The notes under the pieces are model-generated. The model did no database searches. It had not been told where the DNA came from and saw nothing but the letters and a program-made list of their open reading frames with translations. From Lysobacterales bacterium (lineage in GTDB: Bacteria; Pseudomonadota; Gammaproteobacteria; Xanthomonadales; SZUA-36), in NCBI GenBank assembly GCA_013001885.1, contig JABDLD010000075.1:1-64000 (forward strand): a stretch of 64,000 bases of DNA. The letters are read 5' to 3'. Below, piece after piece: positions 45,042-53,900 of the stretch. Position 1 is the first letter of the stretch, and every line of letters starts with the position of its first letter. Made by a program: the position numbers and the translations under genes.

Positions 45042-46271
45042 CTAGCTGAGCACCAGCAGATTGGCGAGCCAGAGAAACAGGCCCATGCTGACGACATCGG
45101 TAGCGGTGGTCAGGAAAATACTGGACGCGGTCGCCGGGTCAGCGCCCAGCCTCTGCAGCGTCAAAGGCACCAGCACCCCGGTCATTCCGCTGGCCACGCA
45201 GGCGCCGGTCATTGCGAGAAAGACAACCAGGCCCAGCATCATGGGCTGGTTCGCGCCGGAGTAGATAGCATAAGCGACCATTGCGGCTGCAGCGACCAAC
45301 CCGACCACGGCGCCGTTCAGTGTGCCCAGCATCGTTTCCTTGATCAGGGCTTTACGGAAAACCCCGGGTTTGAATTCATGCAGCGTCAGGCCCCGGATGG
45401 TAACGGCCAGCGACTGGCATCCCGTGTTTCCCGACTGGCCGGCCAGCACCGGAAGAAATGCTGCAAGCACCACGACCTGCGCAATGGTGTCTTCGAAAAG
45501 GCTGACCACGAAGGCCGCGACAAAGGCGGTAACCAGGTTGATCTGCAGCCACGGGTGGCGCATCCGGAAAGAACGGTGCCAGCCAGTGGTTGCATGCTCC
45601 TCCTTCTGCACGCCCACCATCTGACCGGCTTGCGCGCTTATTTCAAAGTGCTGGTGTTCAAAAAGCATGTAGCCCTGAACAATACCCTGAAGACAGCCGG
45701 CGTCATCGCAAACCGGGTATACCGGGTAGTGGCGATAGACGACCTGTTTCATCGCATCTTCGACTTTCATATCCGGCCGCAGTGAAAACGGCTCTGAAAG
45801 CATCACGTTTTTCAGGCGGTCTTCCGGGTCCGCGAGCAGCAGATCCCGCATCACCAGCACTCCAAGCAGCCGGTTTTCGGCGTCCACCACGTAGGCGTAG
45901 GTGATAAGCGCTTCGTGCACCCATTCGCGAAGGCGCTCTATCGCTGTCTTTACCGTATCGTCAGGGCCAACCTTGGCCACCACCGGCTCCATCAGCCGGC
46001 CGACCTGGTTCTCTTCGTATCTTTGGGCTTCCTTCCAGGGGTCACTCACGTTATCGCCGGCAAGCGGAACAATGGCGTGGCGCCGCTCCTTCGGGAAGCG
46101 CAGCAGAATCCGATAGGCGGGCGCGGGATGCAGTTGTCTCAGTACCGCGCCAACGGTAGCGTCATTTTCTTCGAGCAAAATCTGGGCGACATCGAGTGGT
46201 GCGCGGCGCTGGGCTTCCAGCACCAGTTGTTTTAGCCGGTCTTGCGAGACGGCTGGGGCTGTATCGTTCAA
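45042..46271 (-). CDS. mgtE: MgtE-family magnesium/divalent cation transporter
   Basis: 409 residues from a TTG at 46271 with GAGGA seven bases upstream. N-domain about 1-90, two CBS domains about 90-210 (RLMEPVVAKVGPDDTVKTAI; LLGVLVMRDLLLADPEDRLK), then five membrane helices from about 235. The pore region has LAGQSGNTGCQSLAV and the C-terminal TTATDVVSMGLFLWLA, including the Asp that binds Mg2+ in MgtE. CBS domains gate the channel by sensing cytosolic Mg2+. It is followed by the TPP enzyme and need not be functionally linked. Confidence 0.92.
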   Translation of the reverse strand: MNDTAPAVSQDRLKQLVLEAQRRAPLDVAQILLEENDATVGAVLRQLHPAPAYRILLRFPKERRHAIVPLAGDNVSDPWKEAQRYEENQVGRLMEPVVAKVGPDDTVKTAIERLREWVHEALITYAYVVDAENRLLGVLVMRDLLLADPEDRLKNVMLSEPFSLRPDMKVEDAMKQVVYRHYPVYPVCDDAGCLQGIVQGYMLFEHQHFEISAQAGQMVGVQKEEHATTGWHRSFRMRHPWLQINLVTAFVAAFVVSLFEDTIAQVVVLAAFLPVLAGQSGNTGCQSLAVTIRGLTLHEFKPGVFRKALIKETMLGTLNGAVVGLVAAAAMVAYAIYSGANQPMMLGLVVFLAMTGACVASGMTGVLVPLTLQRLGADPATASSIFLTTATDVVSMGLFLWLANLLVLS

Positions 46272-46335
46272 TGTATCTTCCTCATCCTTTGTTGCTTTTG
46301 AGCGGGTAAAGCTCCCTGTGGTTAGTCTAACCCTT

Positions 46336-47616
46336 TCAACTCCGAAGCGGTTCCAACTCCTTCTTCAATGACTCAAAGTCTCCGGGGATCACGCTGGAGA
46401 GAATACGGTCATTCTTCACGGCCTCCAGTTCCGGCGGCAGCGGTACCTCGATTCCCAAAGTTTCTTCCAGGGTCTCCAGAAACTTGGCGGGGTGCGCCGT
46501 GCACAGGAATACTCCGTGCTCATCATCCCGCAGGGACTTCTCCAGGGCAGCCCAGGCCAATGCCGTGTGCGGGTCGGCGAGGTAGCCGCGGGAATACAGT
46601 TGCCTGATTGCCTCGCGGGTCAGATCATCATCCAGTGACGTGGAGGACAACAGGCTGTCGAGCGGCAGGCCGTGGCGTTCGCCCATCTCCAGCACCCGCG
46701 GAAAATTGTTGGGCAGGGAAATGTCCATGGCGTTGGTGATCGTGGCGACCGTTGGGTTGGGGTCCCAGTGACCGGAAGCCAGGAAACGCGGCACGGTGTC
46801 GTTGATATTGGTCGCGGCGATGATGCGCTTGAACGGCAGGCCAATCCGGCGAGCGATCAGCCCGGCCGTCACGTTACCAAAATTACCGCTGGGAACGCTC
46901 AGAACCAGTTTTTCCGGATCCGGCACGGCCGACCCGGCCTCGAAGTAATAGCAGACCTGGGCCAGCAACCGCGCCATGTTGATGGAGTTCGCCGAATTGA
47001 GCCCGAGGTCGAGCCTGAGTTGTTCATCTTCAAAAGACTGTTTGACCAGTTGCTGGCAGGTGTCAAAATCCGATTCGACCGCAATCGTCGTCACGTTTCC
47101 GCCAAGCGTGCAGAACAGCTTTTCCTGCAACAATGAAATCTTGCCTCTGGGATAGAGAATGACGACATTTATTCCGGGCTGATTGAAATAGGCATGCGCC
47201 ACGGCGGCGCCGGTGTCGCCTGAGGTGGCGGTCAGTATCGTCATCGGACCGCCATCGTGAAATTCCGCCAGGCAGCGCGCCATGAACCGGGCGCCGAAGT
47301 CCTTGAAAGCCAGCGACGGTCCGTGAAACAGCTCGAGCGCGTGGACCCGCTCATCCAGTTCGGGCACTTTCAGCGGAAAATCAAATGCTGACGAAATCAT
47401 CCGGTGCAGCGCCGTCTCGCTGACTTCGTCGCCAATCAGGTGGTGCAGTATTGCCACGCTTCGGCTCACAAAAGAATCCTGCAGCAAGTCCGGCAAATCG
47501 GGCAATTCATTGAATTCCCGTGGAAAAAACAAGCCCTGATCCCGGCCCAGCCCCTGCAGCACCGCCTGCCTGAAACTGACCTGCTCCGAGTTGTGCTTGA
47601 TATTGATCAGCTGCAT
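46336..47616 (-). CDS. thrC: Threonine synthase
   Basis: 426 residues from the ATG at 47616 (AGGAGG upstream), matching E. coli ThrC (428); the ORF extension to 47832 is inside thrB. PLP Lys in SLAFKDFGARF near 105; SGDTGAAVAHAY and SVPSGNFGNVTAGL bind the cofactor. It converts O-phosphohomoserine to threonine. It is the last gene of asnB-thrA-thrB-thrC, with a 13-base gap from thrB. Confidence 0.96.
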   Translation of the reverse strand: MQLINIKHNSEQVSFRQAVLQGLGRDQGLFFPREFNELPDLPDLLQDSFVSRSVAILHHLIGDEVSETALHRMISSAFDFPLKVPELDERVHALELFHGPSLAFKDFGARFMARCLAEFHDGGPMTILTATSGDTGAAVAHAYFNQPGINVVILYPRGKISLLQEKLFCTLGGNVTTIAVESDFDTCQQLVKQSFEDEQLRLDLGLNSANSINMARLLAQVCYYFEAGSAVPDPEKLVLSVPSGNFGNVTAGLIARRIGLPFKRIIAATNINDTVPRFLASGHWDPNPTVATITNAMDISLPNNFPRVLEMGERHGLPLDSLLSSTSLDDDLTREAIRQLYSRGYLADPHTALAWAALEKSLRDDEHGVFLCTAHPAKFLETLEETLGIEVPLPPELEAVKNDRILSSVIPGDFESLKKELEPLRS

Positions 47617-47629
47617 GGCTCCGGGCCTC

Positions 47630-48595
47630 CTATTCGATGCTGCGCGCGCCGCCCAGATCGGCCCGGCAAATATGCACGAACCCCTGGTCATTCTTCCGGT
47701 AGTGTGCGGCCATCCAGCTTTCAACTCTTCGGGCGACAGCGAAATCATCCGTAAGGGCAAAAATGGTGGGGCCCGACCCTGAAATCCCAACGGCCAGAGC
47801 GCCGATTTTCTGTAACTCCGGCCTGGCGTCATCGAAACCGGGCAGCAAAACGCGCCGGTACGGTTCGGCTATGGGGTCATAAATGCACTCGGCCGCCCTG
47901 TGCGTATCGGCCGTGTGCAGCGCGTGCACGAACTCGGCAAATTGAGCTGCGTGAGATACGGCCAGCGCTCGCGGGATCTCGTCAGGGAGCACGGCACGGG
48001 CCTCCCGGGTTACCAGCCGGGTGCCGGGCCAACACACCACGACGCTCCATGCAGCCGGCCACGGCAGGGCGTATTCCTGTTCGCCTCCGGGCGGGCAAAG
48101 CCGCAGGCCGCCGTACAGGCAGGGTGCGATATTGTCCAGGTGAACCTCTCCGCTGATCCCTCCTTCCATTTCCGCCATCAGCCGGAACAGCTGTTGCGCA
48201 CCCAGCAGATTGTCATGCCACCGGTTCAGCGCTTCCAGCGCCGCCACGATCGAGCTTGCGCTTGAACCTAGGCCGCTGCCAATGGGCAGGCGCTTGTCCA
48301 GCAGTACATGCAAAGGTTCGATATCACGATCCGCTTCCGCAGCTGCCCGCTGGTAGGCGCGGCAACAGGCGATCACGACATTTTCTTCCTGCTTTTCAGG
48401 CAACGCGGCGGCAAACGGCCCGTCCAGCGAAAGTTTCCAGTCGCTCTTGTTTTCCAGAGCCGTGAACGGCCTCAACCGCACCACGTCACCCAACAACTTG
48501 CCGTTCATCGGCGCCAGGGCCAGCCCCAGCGAATCGAATCCCACCGACAGGTTGCCGATGGAGGCCGGTGCGTAAACGGACAGTTCCCTGGCCAT
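47630..48595 (-). CDS. thrB: Homoserine kinase
   Basis: 321 residues from the ATG at 48595, overlapping the thrA stop by one base (TGATG). GHMP-kinase motifs: VYAPASIGNLSVGFDSLG at the N-terminus, PIGSGLGSSASSIVAALEAL for ATP binding, and GISGSGPTIFALTDD near the C-terminus. It phosphorylates homoserine. Confidence 0.96.
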   Translation of the reverse strand: MARELSVYAPASIGNLSVGFDSLGLALAPMNGKLLGDVVRLRPFTALENKSDWKLSLDGPFAAALPEKQEENVVIACCRAYQRAAAEADRDIEPLHVLLDKRLPIGSGLGSSASSIVAALEALNRWHDNLLGAQQLFRLMAEMEGGISGEVHLDNIAPCLYGGLRLCPPGGEQEYALPWPAAWSVVVCWPGTRLVTREARAVLPDEIPRALAVSHAAQFAEFVHALHTADTHRAAECIYDPIAEPYRRVLLPGFDDARPELQKIGALAVGISGSGPTIFALTDDFAVARRVESWMAAHYRKNDQGFVHICRADLGGARSIE

Positions 48596-51057
48596 CAGCT
48601 GTCCAGGGGCCGCCAGACCGTTCTGAGCAGGTCGCCGAACACACCGGCCGCGGTAACCGCCGCACCGGCGCCATACCCGCGCAATACCATGGGAATGGGC
48701 TGGTAATACTGGGTATGTATAACCAGGGCATTCTCGCCATCCCGAATGGCGCCCAGCGGCTTGCTCCGGGGCACCTGCTCGATGGAAACCCGGCATTTGC
48801 CCTCTTCAAGGCGGGCAATGTAGCGAAGCACGGACGACTCAGCCTCGGCTTGCCTGATGCGGCCGGCAAAAGATTCATCCAGCGTTTGAAGTGCTGAAAT
48901 CAGCTCCGAGCGGTCAACCGGCCCTACGACATCCATCGGTACCACTGACTCGACTTCAATGTCATCCAGCTCAAGCCGCAAACCCACCTCCCGCGCAATG
49001 ATCAGTAACTTCCTGGCAACGTCCATGCCGGACAGGTCATCCCGCGGATCGGGTTCGGTGAAGCCCAGATCCATAGCTTTGGCCACCGCTTCGGACAGCG
49101 GAATGCCGTCTTCCAGCAGCCCAAATATCATCGACAGCGAGCCGGACAGAATGCCCTCGAAGGTCCTCAGCGTATCGCCCGACCGGATCAAGCCTTGCAA
49201 CGTATCGATAAACGGCAGCCCGGCCGCCACGTTGGTTTCATAGAGAAACTTACGGAAATTTCGGCTTTCAGCTCGCCGCATGTCGAGGTAATAGTCGAAA
49301 TCCGAAGTGTTCGCTTTCTTGTTGGCCGCGACAATGTTGAAGCCATTGTCCAGCAGGCGAACGTATTCGAGCGCCAGCTTCTGGTCGGTGGTGCAATCCA
49401 CCACCGTCGGGCTCAGCAGGCCCAGCCGTTTGCGGATTTCAATGACGCTTTCGATCGTCCAGGGCTGCCCTTTGTCCTGCAGATCCTGGTGCCACCGGGA
49501 AAGATCGACCACATCGTCCGCAATCAGCAGTTTTTCACTGTTGGCGATCGCCCGGACACGCAAGTCGACATGATGCTCCACCAGAATCTCGGCCTGCCGC
49601 TGAAACTGGTCCAGCAGTTCACTGCCGACGTTTCCGCAGCCCAGCAGAATGACGTCGATATGCGAAGAATGGCTGAAAAAGGCAGTGTGACAGGCGCGTG
49701 TCGCCGGCTGGGCTTCTTCGCCGTTCACAACAACCGCGATCGCGCATTCGGTAGAGCCCTGGGCAATGACTTCCACGTTGACGCCGGCGGACGAAATAGC
49801 CGTCAGGAAGCGGGCGGCGATACCCCGGTAGTGCTTCATGCCTTCGCCGACCAGCGACACCACGGCCCGGTTGCTCTGTACACCGATGTCTTCAATCAGG
49901 CCGTGCAGGCGCTCGAAGTGAAACTCTTCTTCCAGCGCTTTGCGCGCCTTGGCCTCATCGGACTGGCGAACGCACAGGGTGATGCTGTACTCGGAAGAGG
50001 ACTGCACAATCAGCAGGATAGAGACGGACTCGCTCGCCAGCGCATCCATCACCCGGCTGGCGATGCCGACCCGGCCCCGGAGCCCGCCGCCCTGCAGCGT
50101 GATCGAGGAAACGTCCTGCAAGTGGGAAATGCCTCTCACCACGTGCGTTCGCTTTGCCTCGCCGTGCACCAGCGTGCCCGTCCTCGACGGATCATACGTG
50201 TTGCGGACCTGGCACGGGATGCGGTTGGCCGCCAGCGGGGTCAGGGCCTTGGCCGAAATCACCTTGGCGCCAAAATAGGTCAGCTCCATGGCTTCGTCGT
50301 AGCTGACTTCATCCAGACAGCGGGCGTTCGTTACGATCCGGGGATCGGCGGTGAAGAAGCCGTCCACATCTTTCCAGATCTGGCACAGGCCGGCATTCAC
50401 CGCGGCCGCGATGGCAGCCGCCGAGTAGTCCGTGCCGTTGCGGCCCAGCAGCTGGATCTCTCCATTGGCGTTACGGCCGTAAAAACCGGGCAGGACCATG
50501 ACCTGGCTGTCCGCCTCCAGCCGCGCCTTGAGCAACGGTGCGGCCGCTTCGGTGTCCACCAGGGAGTCGAGCCAGCTTTCATTGGCCAGCGGCAAAACAT
50601 CGGTGTCCGACCACTGCGCCCGAAGACCCCGGTCTGTCAGCAGATCTACCATCAGGCGGCTGCTGAAACCTTCGCCGCTGGCCAGGATCCGCGCCCGCGT
50701 TTCATCCGGACACTGGCCCAACAGCCGGACGCCTTCGACCCGTTGCGACAGCACTTCCCGCTGTTCTTCCAGAAACGCGCTGCCCAGCGGAGTGCCGATT
50801 CCCTTTCTCGCCAGGTCGTCGATGATCGAGCGCTCCCGGCTGATCGCCTCGTCCAGGTGTTCGGCCCCGTTGCCACCGTCCACTGCCGTGTCAATCGCCG
50901 CCAGTAGCAGATCCGTGACGCCCTTGACCGCCGACAGCACGACCAGGATCTGATAGCGGTCCACGTAGCGTTCAATCACCTCTGCGCTGGCTTCGAACCC
51001 GGCCAGGTCGGCCAGGGACGTGCCGCCGAATTTTTGCACCAGCAAAGCTTTGTTCAT
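48595..51057 (-). CDS. thrA: Bifunctional aspartokinase I / homoserine dehydrogenase I
   Basis: 820 residues, the E. coli ThrA length. Aspartokinase at 1-290 (VQKFGGTSLADLAGF with K9; FYGRNANGEIQLLGRNGTDY), two ACT domains about 310-460, then homoserine dehydrogenase from about 465 (DVILLGCGNVGSELLDQF) with AANKKANTSDFDYY near 570. It catalyses the first and third steps of threonine synthesis and is normally inhibited by threonine through the ACT pair. Confidence 0.97.
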   Translation of the reverse strand: MNKALLVQKFGGTSLADLAGFEASAEVIERYVDRYQILVVLSAVKGVTDLLLAAIDTAVDGGNGAEHLDEAISRERSIIDDLARKGIGTPLGSAFLEEQREVLSQRVEGVRLLGQCPDETRARILASGEGFSSRLMVDLLTDRGLRAQWSDTDVLPLANESWLDSLVDTEAAAPLLKARLEADSQVMVLPGFYGRNANGEIQLLGRNGTDYSAAAIAAAVNAGLCQIWKDVDGFFTADPRIVTNARCLDEVSYDEAMELTYFGAKVISAKALTPLAANRIPCQVRNTYDPSRTGTLVHGEAKRTHVVRGISHLQDVSSITLQGGGLRGRVGIASRVMDALASESVSILLIVQSSSEYSITLCVRQSDEAKARKALEEEFHFERLHGLIEDIGVQSNRAVVSLVGEGMKHYRGIAARFLTAISSAGVNVEVIAQGSTECAIAVVVNGEEAQPATRACHTAFFSHSSHIDVILLGCGNVGSELLDQFQRQAEILVEHHVDLRVRAIANSEKLLIADDVVDLSRWHQDLQDKGQPWTIESVIEIRKRLGLLSPTVVDCTTDQKLALEYVRLLDNGFNIVAANKKANTSDFDYYLDMRRAESRNFRKFLYETNVAAGLPFIDTLQGLIRSGDTLRTFEGILSGSLSMIFGLLEDGIPLSEAVAKAMDLGFTEPDPRDDLSGMDVARKLLIIAREVGLRLELDDIEVESVVPMDVVGPVDRSELISALQTLDESFAGRIRQAEAESSVLRYIARLEEGKCRVSIEQVPRSKPLGAIRDGENALVIHTQYYQPIPMVLRGYGAGAAVTAAGVFGDLLRTVWRPLDS

Positions 51058-51087
51058 TTCACTGCCTTTTTCACTGTCCAGGGACCG

Positions 51088-52752
51088 TCAGTACGCGTCC
51101 TTGTGCACCGCGCGCATCGCCCGGCCCGAAGGATCATTCATTTTCTGCAGTTCTTCATCCCACAAAACGGCTTCGGGCGTGCTGCAGGCCACCGTCGGAC
51201 CACCGGGGACGGTCTGCGCCGCCGAGGCCAGAGGGAAGTGCTGTTCAAATACGCTCCTGAACCAGTACGCCTCCTTGGAAGCCGGGGGGTTGAAGGGGAA
51301 ACGCCCCTCTGCCCGCGCCATCTCGGCATCGCTCACGTGCTCGTTGGTGAAATCCTTCACCGCATCGATCCAGCCATAGCCGACGCCGTCGGAAAACTGC
51401 TCTTTCTGGCGCCAGGCAATTGACTCGGGAAGCATATCGCTGAACGCTTCTCGCAAAATCTGTTTTTCGATCCGCCCTTCGGTAATCATCTTGTCGGCCG
51501 GATTGATACTCATGGCCACATCCAGAAATTCCTTGTCGAGGAACGGCACCCGCGCCTCGACACCCCAGGCTGACATGGATTTGTTGGCCCGCAGGCAGTC
51601 GTAGCTGTGCAGGCGTGAAAGCTTGCGCACTGTTTCCTCGTGGAAAGCCTGCGGGTTTGGCGCTTTGTGAAAATAAAGATAGCCGCCGAAGATTTCATCG
51701 GCGCCTTCTCCTGACAGCACCATCTTGATCCCCATCGCCCGGATCTTCCGGGCCATCAGGAACATCGGGGTCGCGGCCCGAATGGTGGTGACGTCATAGG
51801 TTTCAAGGTGATAAATCACCTCTTCCAGCGCATCCAGGCCTTCCTGGATAGTGAAGGTAAACCCGTGGTGCACCGTGCCGATATGATCGGCCGCTTTTTG
51901 CGCCGCGACCAGGTCGGGAGAACCCTCGAGACCAACCGCGAAAGAATGCAGACGCGGCCACCAGGCGGGGCTTTCCTCGTGATCTTCCACGCGCATGGCT
52001 GCGTGCTTTGCGGCCAGTGCCGCGGTAATGGAAGAATCCAGCCCGCCGGAAAGCAGAACCCCGTAGGGGACGTCCGTCATCAGGTGGCTGACCACGGCAT
52101 CCTCCAGCGCGTCGTGCAGGGCCTGCCGGTCAGTTGGCGCATCCTTGACCGCTTCGAAATCCTGCCAGGCGCGTTGGTACCACTCGACCGGTGCGTCTTC
52201 GCCTGAACACCAGTAATGCCCGGGCGGAAATTCGTGCACCTGGTTACACACATCCATCAGAGCTTTCATTTCCGAGGCGACAAACAGCTGCCCATGTTTA
52301 TCGTGGCCATAGTACAGTGGAATGATGCCAACCGGGTCGCGCGCCATCATCCAGAAATCCCGATCCTCGTCATACAGGCAAAAAGCGTACATTCCGTTCA
52401 GTTGCTCGAGGAAGTCGGTCCCGTGCTCGAGGTACAGCGGCAGAATGACCTCGCAATCGGACTCGGTTGCAAAGGCGTAGCGGCCGGCAAATTGATCCCG
52501 TATTGGGTGATGGTTGTAGATTTCGCCGTTGACCGCCAGCGCCTGACGGCCGTTTTCGCTGAGCAGCGGCTGCGCGCCGGTATTGACGTCCACGATGGCC
52601 AGTCGCTCATGCGCCAGCACCGCGTTATCGGACGTGTAGACGCCGCTCCAGTCGGGGCCGCGGTGCCGCAGCAGCCTGGATTGCTGCAGCGCCATTTTTC
52701 GGACCGTTTTCAAGTCCTGGCGAATTTCCAATACGCCGAATATCGAGCACAT
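51088..52752 (-). CDS. asnB: Asparagine synthetase B (glutamine-hydrolysing)
   Basis: 554 residues, the E. coli AsnB length. Cys2 (MCSIFGVLE) is the glutaminase nucleophile after Met removal; RHRGPDWSGV and NGEIYNH bind glutamine. The synthetase domain has LLSGGLDSSITAALAA as the ATP pyrophosphatase motif. It makes asparagine from aspartate, competing with ThrA for substrate; it is 30 bases upstream of thrA on the same strand, so the two branches may be co-transcribed. Confidence 0.95.
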   Translation of the reverse strand: MCSIFGVLEIRQDLKTVRKMALQQSRLLRHRGPDWSGVYTSDNAVLAHERLAIVDVNTGAQPLLSENGRQALAVNGEIYNHHPIRDQFAGRYAFATESDCEVILPLYLEHGTDFLEQLNGMYAFCLYDEDRDFWMMARDPVGIIPLYYGHDKHGQLFVASEMKALMDVCNQVHEFPPGHYWCSGEDAPVEWYQRAWQDFEAVKDAPTDRQALHDALEDAVVSHLMTDVPYGVLLSGGLDSSITAALAAKHAAMRVEDHEESPAWWPRLHSFAVGLEGSPDLVAAQKAADHIGTVHHGFTFTIQEGLDALEEVIYHLETYDVTTIRAATPMFLMARKIRAMGIKMVLSGEGADEIFGGYLYFHKAPNPQAFHEETVRKLSRLHSYDCLRANKSMSAWGVEARVPFLDKEFLDVAMSINPADKMITEGRIEKQILREAFSDMLPESIAWRQKEQFSDGVGYGWIDAVKDFTNEHVSDAEMARAEGRFPFNPPASKEAYWFRSVFEQHFPLASAAQTVPGGPTVACSTPEAVLWDEELQKMNDPSGRAMRAVHKDAY

Positions 52753-52844
52753 CTGGGTTTCCCGCTTAAACAGTCAATACTAAGGCTTAAGCGCCCACGA
52801 GCCAAGCTAAAATGAAATCGGTTTGCAGTCCACCGAAAAGGTGG

Positions 52845-53900
52845 CTATTTCAGCCCTTTCTGCAGTTCGACAAGCGCCTCGCCGCCCGGGCTGAGATCTT
52901 CGAAGGCCAGATCTTTTAGCGGCGCATGTGCAGTTTTTGAAATGGCATGCATTTCCGGCAGACTGTCATCGACAAAGAGCAGCCCGGTGACCACATAGCC
53001 TGCCAGGCGCTGCTTTTCCAGGTAGCCCAGTGCAGCTGGCCGGGAAGTGGGGTCGTATTCAGCATCGACTTTCTTCAACAGGATCATCGAGCCGTCGTGC
53101 ATTTCCACCGGGAGCGTCTCGCCCTCGCGGTACTCCACCGATATCTCTTCCGCCGGCATGATCAGGTCCGCCCCGTTCGCGCGGTGCAGGTGCTCGCGCA
53201 CGTAGGCGTAACTCTTGGTTGAACCGACGTGGTCATTGAATGTAACGCACGGTGAAAAAACGTCCAGAATGGCGCAACCCGGGTGCGCGATTGCTGCCTT
53301 GATCAACGGGATCAGCTGCTCGCGATCACCGGAAAAAGAGCGGGCAACGAACGTTGCGCCCATCGAAATGGCGGTCGCGACCGTGTTGATGTTTTGCATT
53401 TCGTTCGCTTCGCCTTTCTTGGCCGTGCTGCCGGGGTCGGCCGAAGCGGAGAACTGGCCCTTGGTCAAACCGTAGACCCCGTTGTTTTCGATCATGTAAA
53501 GCATGTTGAGGTTGCGCCGGATCACGTGTCCGAACTGTCCGAAGCCGATAGACAGTGAATCACCGTCGCCGGAAATGCCCACGCAGATCAGATCGCGGTT
53601 GGCCGCCATGGCGCCGGTGGCGACCGACGGCATGCGCCCGTGAACGGAGTTGAAACCATGCGCTCCGTGAACGAAGTAGGCCGGCGTCTTGGAAGAACAG
53701 CCGATTCCGGACATTTTTACCAGTTGGTGCGGCGCAACCGACATTTCCCACAACGCCTGAATCAGCGCTGCAGTGATGGAGTCGTGTCCGCAGCCGGCGC
53801 ACAGCGTCGACATGGCCCCTTCGTAATCGCGTTCGGTAAGGCCCAGCTCGTTGCGTTTCTGTCCCGGCAGGTCAATCTTTGGTTTGGCGATATAGGTCAT
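52845..53900 (-). CDS. 2-oxoacid:ferredoxin oxidoreductase beta subunit
   Basis: 351 residues from the ATG at 53900 (GAGG upstream, ATGA overlap with the alpha gene). The 4Fe-4S ligands start at CAGCGH (C34, C37); the TPP motif is GDGDSLSIGFGQFGHVIRRN through NNGVYGLTKGQFSAS. In this family beta binds TPP and the proximal cluster. It probably oxidises 2-oxoglutarate to succinyl-CoA; the exact 2-oxoacid cannot be read from sequence. Confidence 0.93.
   Translation of the reverse strand: MTYIAKPKIDLPGQKRNELGLTERDYEGAMSTLCAGCGHDSITAALIQALWEMSVAPHQLVKMSGIGCSSKTPAYFVHGAHGFNSVHGRMPSVATGAMAANRDLICVGISGDGDSLSIGFGQFGHVIRRNLNMLYMIENNGVYGLTKGQFSASADPGSTAKKGEANEMQNINTVATAISMGATFVARSFSGDREQLIPLIKAAIAHPGCAILDVFSPCVTFNDHVGSTKSYAYVREHLHRANGADLIMPAEEISVEYREGETLPVEMHDGSMILLKKVDAEYDPTSRPAALGYLEKQRLAGYVVTGLLFVDDSLPEMHAISKTAHAPLKDLAFEDLSPGGEALVELQKGLK

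Noticed and set aside
46320-46332. Palindrome GGTTAGTCTAACC near the thrC end
   Set aside because: Single-base loop and no U-run, so not a terminator; an operator after the last gene would be unusual.
47617-47832. Upstream extension of threonine synthase
   Set aside because: It lies in the thrB reading region, and the ATG at 47616 has AGGAGG and gives the E. coli ThrC length.
49195-50907. 570-residue plus-strand ORF antisense to thrA
   Set aside because: It mirrors the conserved thrA codons, has no family motif and no ribosome site; long antisense frames are common at this GC content.
52828-52846. Short CCACC/GGTGG hairpin after the oxidoreductase beta gene
   Set aside because: Only five base pairs and no clear U-run; too weak to call a terminator.
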